A DNA stretch of 64,000 nucleotides from Melastoma dodecandrum (taxonomy: Eukaryota > Streptophyta > Magnoliopsida > Myrtales > Melastomataceae), in NCBI GenBank assembly GCA_029817715.1, contig JARUPY010000387.1:2232001-2296000 (forward strand), given 5' to 3'. Below, piece by piece: positions 59,498-64,000 of the stretch; the stretch's first letter is position 1, and each line of letters begins with the position of its first letter. The position numbers were made by a program, and so were the translations under genes. The notes beneath the pieces are model-generated. The model saw nothing but the letters and a program-made list of their open reading frames with translations, was not told the DNA's origin and did not search any database.

Positions 59498-60932
59498 GGA
59501 AGCGGCTAACGGTACGTGCACGTGGGACTTACGTAGTTTACTACTTAATACTAAAATTAAGTAATAAATTTTACTAAAAGTTGACCGTTACTACTCTAGT
59601 CAATGCAAAAGTAGTAAAAAAAGTAGTAAAAAAAGTAGTAAATTTTACTACTTATTGGTCTTCTTTTATTAAAGTCAACGCAAATGTAGTATAAAATGTC
59701 GTAAATTTTACTACTTTTGGACTGTTCACCGCAGTCCAATTTTACTACTTTTACGCTGACTTTACTGAAACCTCATTTTTAGTAAAGTCAACGTAGAAGT
59801 AGTAAAAACAGTAGTAAAATTTACTACTTTTTTACTACATTTGCGTTGACTTTACTAAGAAAACCACACTTTTAGTAAAGTCAACGTAAAAGTAGTACAA
59901 AAAGTAGTAAAATTTACTACTTTTAACTGTACAATTATGTCGATAAGTAGTAATTGTTTACTACTTTCGTTGTGATTTTTAGTAAAATTATGTTTGAGTT
60001 GGTAAAATTGGTAGTAAACAGGTAGGGTTTGTCGTAAATGTTTACTACTTTAGGCATGTTTTTACTAAAATAAGTAGTAAACTGTTACTACTTTATCGGC
60101 GTTGACTAAGAAATTTTACTACTTTGAACCGTGTTTCCGAACCTAACTCCGAACCTAATTATTCTAAATTTTGATGTGAAATGACTATTTTGCCCCGGTT
60201 ACTATGATCGTGGACAGTGACACAAACCTATGATCGTGGTAACCGGGGCAAAATAGTCATTTCACATCAAAATTTAGAATAATTAGGTTCGGAGTTAGGT
60301 TCGGAAACACTGTTCAAAGTAGTAAAATTTCTTAGTCAACGCCGATAAAGTAGTAACAGTTTACTACTTATTTTAGTAAAAACATGCTTAAAGTAGTAAA
60401 CATTTACGACAAACCCTACCTGTTTACTACCAATTTTACCAACTCAAACATAATTTTACTAAAAATCACAACGAAAGTAGTAAACAATTACTACTTATCG
60501 ACATAATTGTACAGTTAAAAGTAGTAAATTTTACTACTTTTTATACTACTTTTACGTTGACTTTACTAAAAGTGTGGTTTTCTTAGTAAAGTCAACGCAA
60601 ATGTAGTAAAAAAAGTAGTAAATTTTACTACTTTTTTTACTACTTCTACGTTGACTTTACTAAAAATGAGGTTTTAGTAAAGTCAGCGTAAAAGTAGTAA
60701 AATTGCACTGCGGTGAACAGTCCAGAAGTAGTAAAATTTACGACATTTTATACTACATTTGCGTTGACTTTACTAAAAGAAGACCAATAAGTAGTAAAAT
60801 TTACTACTTTTTTTACTACTTTTGCGTTGACTAGAGTAGTAACGGTCAACTTTTAGTAAAATTTACTACTTAATTTTAGTATTAAGTAATAAACTACGTA
60901 AGTCCCACGTGCACGTACCGTTAGCCGCTTCC
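59498..60932. mobile_element. Foldback, Mutator-like non-autonomous transposon (1435 bp)
   Basis: The two halves are near-perfect reverse complements of about 700 bp each, starting GGAAGCGGCTAACGGTACGT at left and ending with its complement at right. The unpaired centre (about 60204-60238) is only about 36 bp and holds a direct repeat TATGATCGTG. It is flanked by a 9-bp direct duplication TTTGACATA, which points to Mutator-type insertion. Both arms are packed with the palindromic motif GTAGTAAATTTTACTAC and variants, with spacers like CTTTACTAAA and GTCAACG. There is no open frame of note, so it would need a transposase from elsewhere. If transcribed across, it would form a very long hairpin. 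Confidence 0.92.
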
Positions 60933-60941
60933 TTTGACATA
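60933..60941. repeat. Right target-site duplication of the foldback element
   Basis: TTTGACATA, the partner of 59489-59497. Confidence 0.85.
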
Positions 60942-61967
60942 TGAACTTTAAAAAACCAGAGGAGGAAGAAGTAAAAAACCAGACAACCTCGGCCTGTGTC
61001 GTGCTTTGCTTTCTTTGGGCACAGTAGATGCTATGCAGATGCAGCTCCAGATGCTACGACCGAACACGTGGTGTCTTAAGAAAGATACATGTGTGCATGA
61101 GAACGAAAGTATATAAAAGGAATGGAGGAAGGGATGGGAAAAGAATTAGATGGGGATGCGTGGCGGGTCAATTTACTACACTTGCTGCTTGCTGCTTGGT
61201 GCTCCTCCTCCTCCTCCTCTCCCCTCCCCTTACATTTAATGCACCTCAACTACACACCTTGCTACCCCTCAACTTCAATTTTTCTTCCCTTTTTTTTTTG
61301 AGAAGGCTGCAGTTTTGAGAGGGGGGGGTGGCGGCATTGAATGCTCGTCACCCTCCTACTCGCTCGCTGCCTTTTACTTCCCCTTCTCCATCTTTCCTAT
61401 CATTTTCCTTCTGCAGCAGCATCCTTAGCCTCTCCAATGCTCTCTCTTGTTAATTACTTGCTCCCCACTTGTTCCTTCTTCCCTTTCTTCTCCGGAGATT
61501 CCTCGTGATCTCTCATATGGAAAGGTTTCGGGTTTCTCCAGGTATCCCACATTTGATCCTGTGGTGGCGGCTTATTCACTGTCATTCTTGTTCATTGTGG
61601 AGTTCTAACCCTTTTTATGTTTTTTTTTATTTTGTATTTTTTGTTTTGCAGGAAGGATTTGTGGTTGAATCAGGCAAGTGTGGAGTGTTGTGTTTTCTGG
61701 GGTAGTAGCAGTGCTGCTTTTAATGGGGTTTGGGCATTTCTGTGCCATTTAAGTAAGAAAAATAAATGTGTTCTTGGGGAGTTAAAGATTTTGAATATTC
61801 TGGCAGAGAGATTAAGGTGGGAAAATTTGTTTGAATGCCCCATGAATGTGCAGATTTTGGGGGGGCTCGGAATTGTTGGGATGGGCTTAATCATATGGAA
61901 AATTATCTTTTACTGCAAAATGGAAGGAAAGAGACGTCACTCTTTTGATTGCAGAAATTGAGTAGTG
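60942..61967 (+). promoter_or_regulatory. Promoter and long 5' leader of the CRINKLY4-type gene
   Basis: About 1 kb between the foldback element and the receptor-kinase ATG. A TATATAAAAG box is at about 61110-61119. CT-rich stretches (61200-61230 and 61380-61500) look like a plant leader. No separate gene is supported; the open frames 61469-61705 and 61617-61961 overlap each other and carry no recognisable domain. Confidence 0.45.
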
Positions 61968-64000
61968 ATGATGATGATGAGGAGGAGGAGGAGCTTTTCC
62001 ATTTGTGTTATGGTGGTGGAAAGTCTCGGTTTGGCCCTCCTGGTACAGCTTCTCCTGTCGCCGGCGATATGGCAGTCCGTGTCTGCTCTTGGGTCCATGT
62101 CCTCCATTGCCATCTCCTCTGGTGAGAAAGGACCCGTGTTCTGTGGCCTGAAGCCTGACGGGTCGCGGCTTGTTTCCTGTTACGGGTCGAATGCTGCTAT
62201 AATTTCTGCTGTCCCGGCTCGTGTTGGTTTTACTGGTTTGACCGCTGGCGATGGGTTCATTTGTGGTCTACTGATGGATTCCAGCCGGCCGTATTGTTGG
62301 GGCAGTAGCGACTATGTTCAGATGGGTGTTCCTCAGCCCATGGCGGCCGATGCCGAGTACCAGGAAATTAGTGCAGGGGATTACCACTTGTGTGGCCTGA
62401 GGAAGTTCCTCACAGGAAGCCGGAGGAACGTCTCTTTCATTGATTGCTGGGGATATAACTTGACCAGGAACTATGTGTTCGGGGGGCGGATCCGGGAGAT
62501 TTCTGCAGGATCAGTCTTTAACTGTGGGTTATTTTCCGAGAATGGGACAGCGTTCTGTTGGGGAGACGAGAGTAGTAGCCGTGTCATAAGCTTGATTCCT
62601 CCAAGGATGGAATTTCTGAAAATCGCGGCTGGAGGTTTTCATGTTTGCGGGATCGTAAATGGTGGGATCTCGAGGACCTTCTGCTGGGGGAGAAGCTTGG
62701 ACCTTGAGGAGGCAATCTCGGCAGCGTATTCTTTGTACTCCAATCGAGGAAACGTGGACATACCTCCACGTGATCCGATGTTATCAATCGTCGGTGGAAA
62801 GTTCCATGCTTGCGGGATCAAAGCCTCCGACAATGCCGCAATATGCTGGGGTTTTATGGCTGAACCGAGCACACCTGTGCCGGTTGACGAGAGGTTTCTA
62901 GAAATAGCAGCGGGGGATTACTTCACGTGTGGATTGAGCTCTGGAAAATCTGTCGTGCCTCATTGTTGGGGCCTTGGGTTTCCGACCTCGCTGCCCCTGC
63001 CAGTTCCGACCCCCGATATCTGCAGTTCGGCCCCTTGTCCACCTGGCACTTACAAATCTGGTCTGGATAATACTTCTGCGCCATGTAACTCGTCCGTTTC
63101 TCTGGTTTGCTTGCCTTGCAGCGGCCGCTGCCCTGCCGAGATGTACCAAATTGCAGAGTGCACCATCAAATCGAATCGGCAATGTGCCTACAACTGCTCG
63201 AGTTGTTTCACGGTACAGTGCTTCTCAAATTGTTCCATCGGTCCAAGCCGGAGGACAAACACGAGGTTCTGGTCATTACAGTTATCAGTAATCATCGCCG
63301 AGATCTCATTTGCCATGTTCTTAGTCATCGTTGTGGCTATGACAGCAGTTCTGTACGTCCGTTATCGTTTGAGATACTGTCGGTGCCTAGAGAAAGATTT
63401 CCCAGCTAAGCCGACGAAAGGGGGCAGGGGTACTTCCCCGTTCAACAAGATGAACAAAGTCGTTCCTCCCAGAACAGTGGACGATTTCAAGATCAAGAGG
63501 GCTAGGAAATTTACCTATGTGGAGCTCGAGATGGCGACTGATGGATTCAAAGAAGAGACCCAGGTGGGCAAGGGAAGCTTCTCGTGCGTGTTCCGAGGGG
63601 TTCTTAAGGATGGAACAGTTGTAGCAGTGAAACGAGCCCTGAAGTCGTCATCAGACAAGCAGAAGAACACGAAGGAGTTCCAAACCGAGCTCGACCTGTT
63701 GTCTCGGCTGAACCATGCACACCTCCTGAACTTGCTTGGTTACTGCGAGGAAGATGGGGAGATTCTTCTAGTATACGAATTCATGGCAAACGGTTCCCTT
63801 CATCAACACCTCCATGGAAAGAACAAATCCTTGAAAGAGCAACTGGATTGGGTCAGACGGGTAACAATAGCCGTCCAAGCAGCCAGGGGGATCGAGTACT
63901 TGCACGGGTACGCTTGCCCGCCGGTGATTCACCGTGACATAAAATCGTCGAATATCCTCATTGACGAAGAGCACAATGCACGAGTTGCCGACTTTGGGCT
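61968..64000 (+). CDS. CRINKLY4-type receptor-like serine/threonine kinase (partial, cut by window end)
   Basis: Plasma-membrane receptor kinase; in Arabidopsis (ACR4) and maize (CRINKLY4) it controls epidermal differentiation and asymmetric divisions. The single open frame runs from ATG at 61968 (first of four ATGs in a row, after an in-frame TGA at 61959) to the window end, 677 codons, with no intron, as usual for this family. Order: signal peptide, seven crinkly repeats each ending in CWG or CYG, a cysteine-rich TNFR-like domain (about residues 350-425), a membrane segment near 440-464, and a kinase domain from about 530. Visible kinase residues: GKGSFSCVFRG loop, Lys at about 555 in VAVKRALK, HRDIKSSN (Asp about 657) and DFG (Asp about 675). 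The DFG glycine is the penultimate complete codon; the rest lies outside the window. Confidence 0.96.
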   Translation, partial: MMMMRRRRSFSICVMVVESLGLALLVQLLLSPAIWQSVSALGSMSSIAISSGEKGPVFCGLKPDGSRLVSCYGSNAAIISAVPARVGFTGLTAGDGFICGLLMDSSRPYCWGSSDYVQMGVPQPMAADAEYQEISAGDYHLCGLRKFLTGSRRNVSFIDCWGYNLTRNYVFGGRIREISAGSVFNCGLFSENGTAFCWGDESSSRVISLIPPRMEFLKIAAGGFHVCGIVNGGISRTFCWGRSLDLEEAISAAYSLYSNRGNVDIPPRDPMLSIVGGKFHACGIKASDNAAICWGFMAEPSTPVPVDERFLEIAAGDYFTCGLSSGKSVVPHCWGLGFPTSLPLPVPTPDICSSAPCPPGTYKSGLDNTSAPCNSSVSLVCLPCSGRCPAEMYQIAECTIKSNRQCAYNCSSCFTVQCFSNCSIGPSRRTNTRFWSLQLSVIIAEISFAMFLVIVVAMTAVLYVRYRLRYCRCLEKDFPAKPTKGGRGTSPFNKMNKVVPPRTVDDFKIKRARKFTYVELEMATDGFKEETQVGKGSFSCVFRGVLKDGTVVAVKRALKSSSDKQKNTKEFQTELDLLSRLNHAHLLNLLGYCEEDGEILLVYEFMANGSLHQHLHGKNKSLKEQLDWVRRVTIAVQAARGIEYLHGYACPPVIHRDIKSSNILIDEEHNARVADFG

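Overview
This window is nuclear plant DNA, almost certainly from a eudicot. It carries multi-exon genes with GT-AG introns, cytosolic ribosomal and plant-specific families (a CRINKLY4-type receptor kinase, CYP706 cytochromes P450, an LTP-type GPI-anchored protein, a plant fructokinase), and many LTR retrotransposons. No bacterial operons, CRISPR arrays, tRNAs or rRNAs were seen. I cannot fix the species from sequence alone.

Layout, left half. Positions 1-2155 hold a decayed Copia element on the minus strand. A relic copper amine oxidase last exon (about 2270-2461) precedes an intact five-exon copper amine oxidase gene (3210-5681, +). A CYP706-type P450 relic (5890-6470, -) follows. A citrate synthase gene (6859-11335, -) has open exons but lacks about 100 central residues. 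A second citrate synthase fragment (near 12480-12545 and 23894 on) is split by an 11.3-kb non-coding LTR retrotransposon (12551-23893; 2.74-kb LTRs, tRNA-Arg-like primer site, CAGCT target duplication). Two intact CYP706 genes (24031-25898 and 32330-33952, both -) flank a rearranged CYP706 relic and a broken Copia element (26912-31870, +). A minus-strand LTR fragment of the same family as the 11.3-kb element lies at 35448-36288.

Layout, right half. This half is richer in genes. Minus-strand genes encode a lipid-transfer-protein-type GPI-anchored protein (38765-39663), ribosomal protein uS14/RPS29 with a 9-nt last exon (40392-40992), a TRAPPC2L-type trafficking subunit (41409-42539) and fructokinase (44481-47047). 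A small unrecognised plus-strand ORF with a TATA box lies at 43517-43954. A Ty3/Gypsy relic (48367-53709, -) is inserted inside one unit of a GC-rich palindromic repeat array, which continues to about 54850 with a strong G-run tract. KAE1/OSGEP (56012-57639, +) and the 5' part of a CRINKLY4-type receptor kinase (61968 to the window end, +) are separated by a 1435-bp foldback element with near-perfect arms of about 700 bp and a 9-bp target duplication.

The genes belong to unrelated housekeeping and specialised functions and do not form a pathway. The one local theme is a CYP706 cluster: two full genes and at least two relics within about 28 kb. The most unusual structures are the long foldback element beside CRINKLY4, the palindromic array split by Gypsy, and the citrate synthase gene that has lost its middle while keeping its reading frame.
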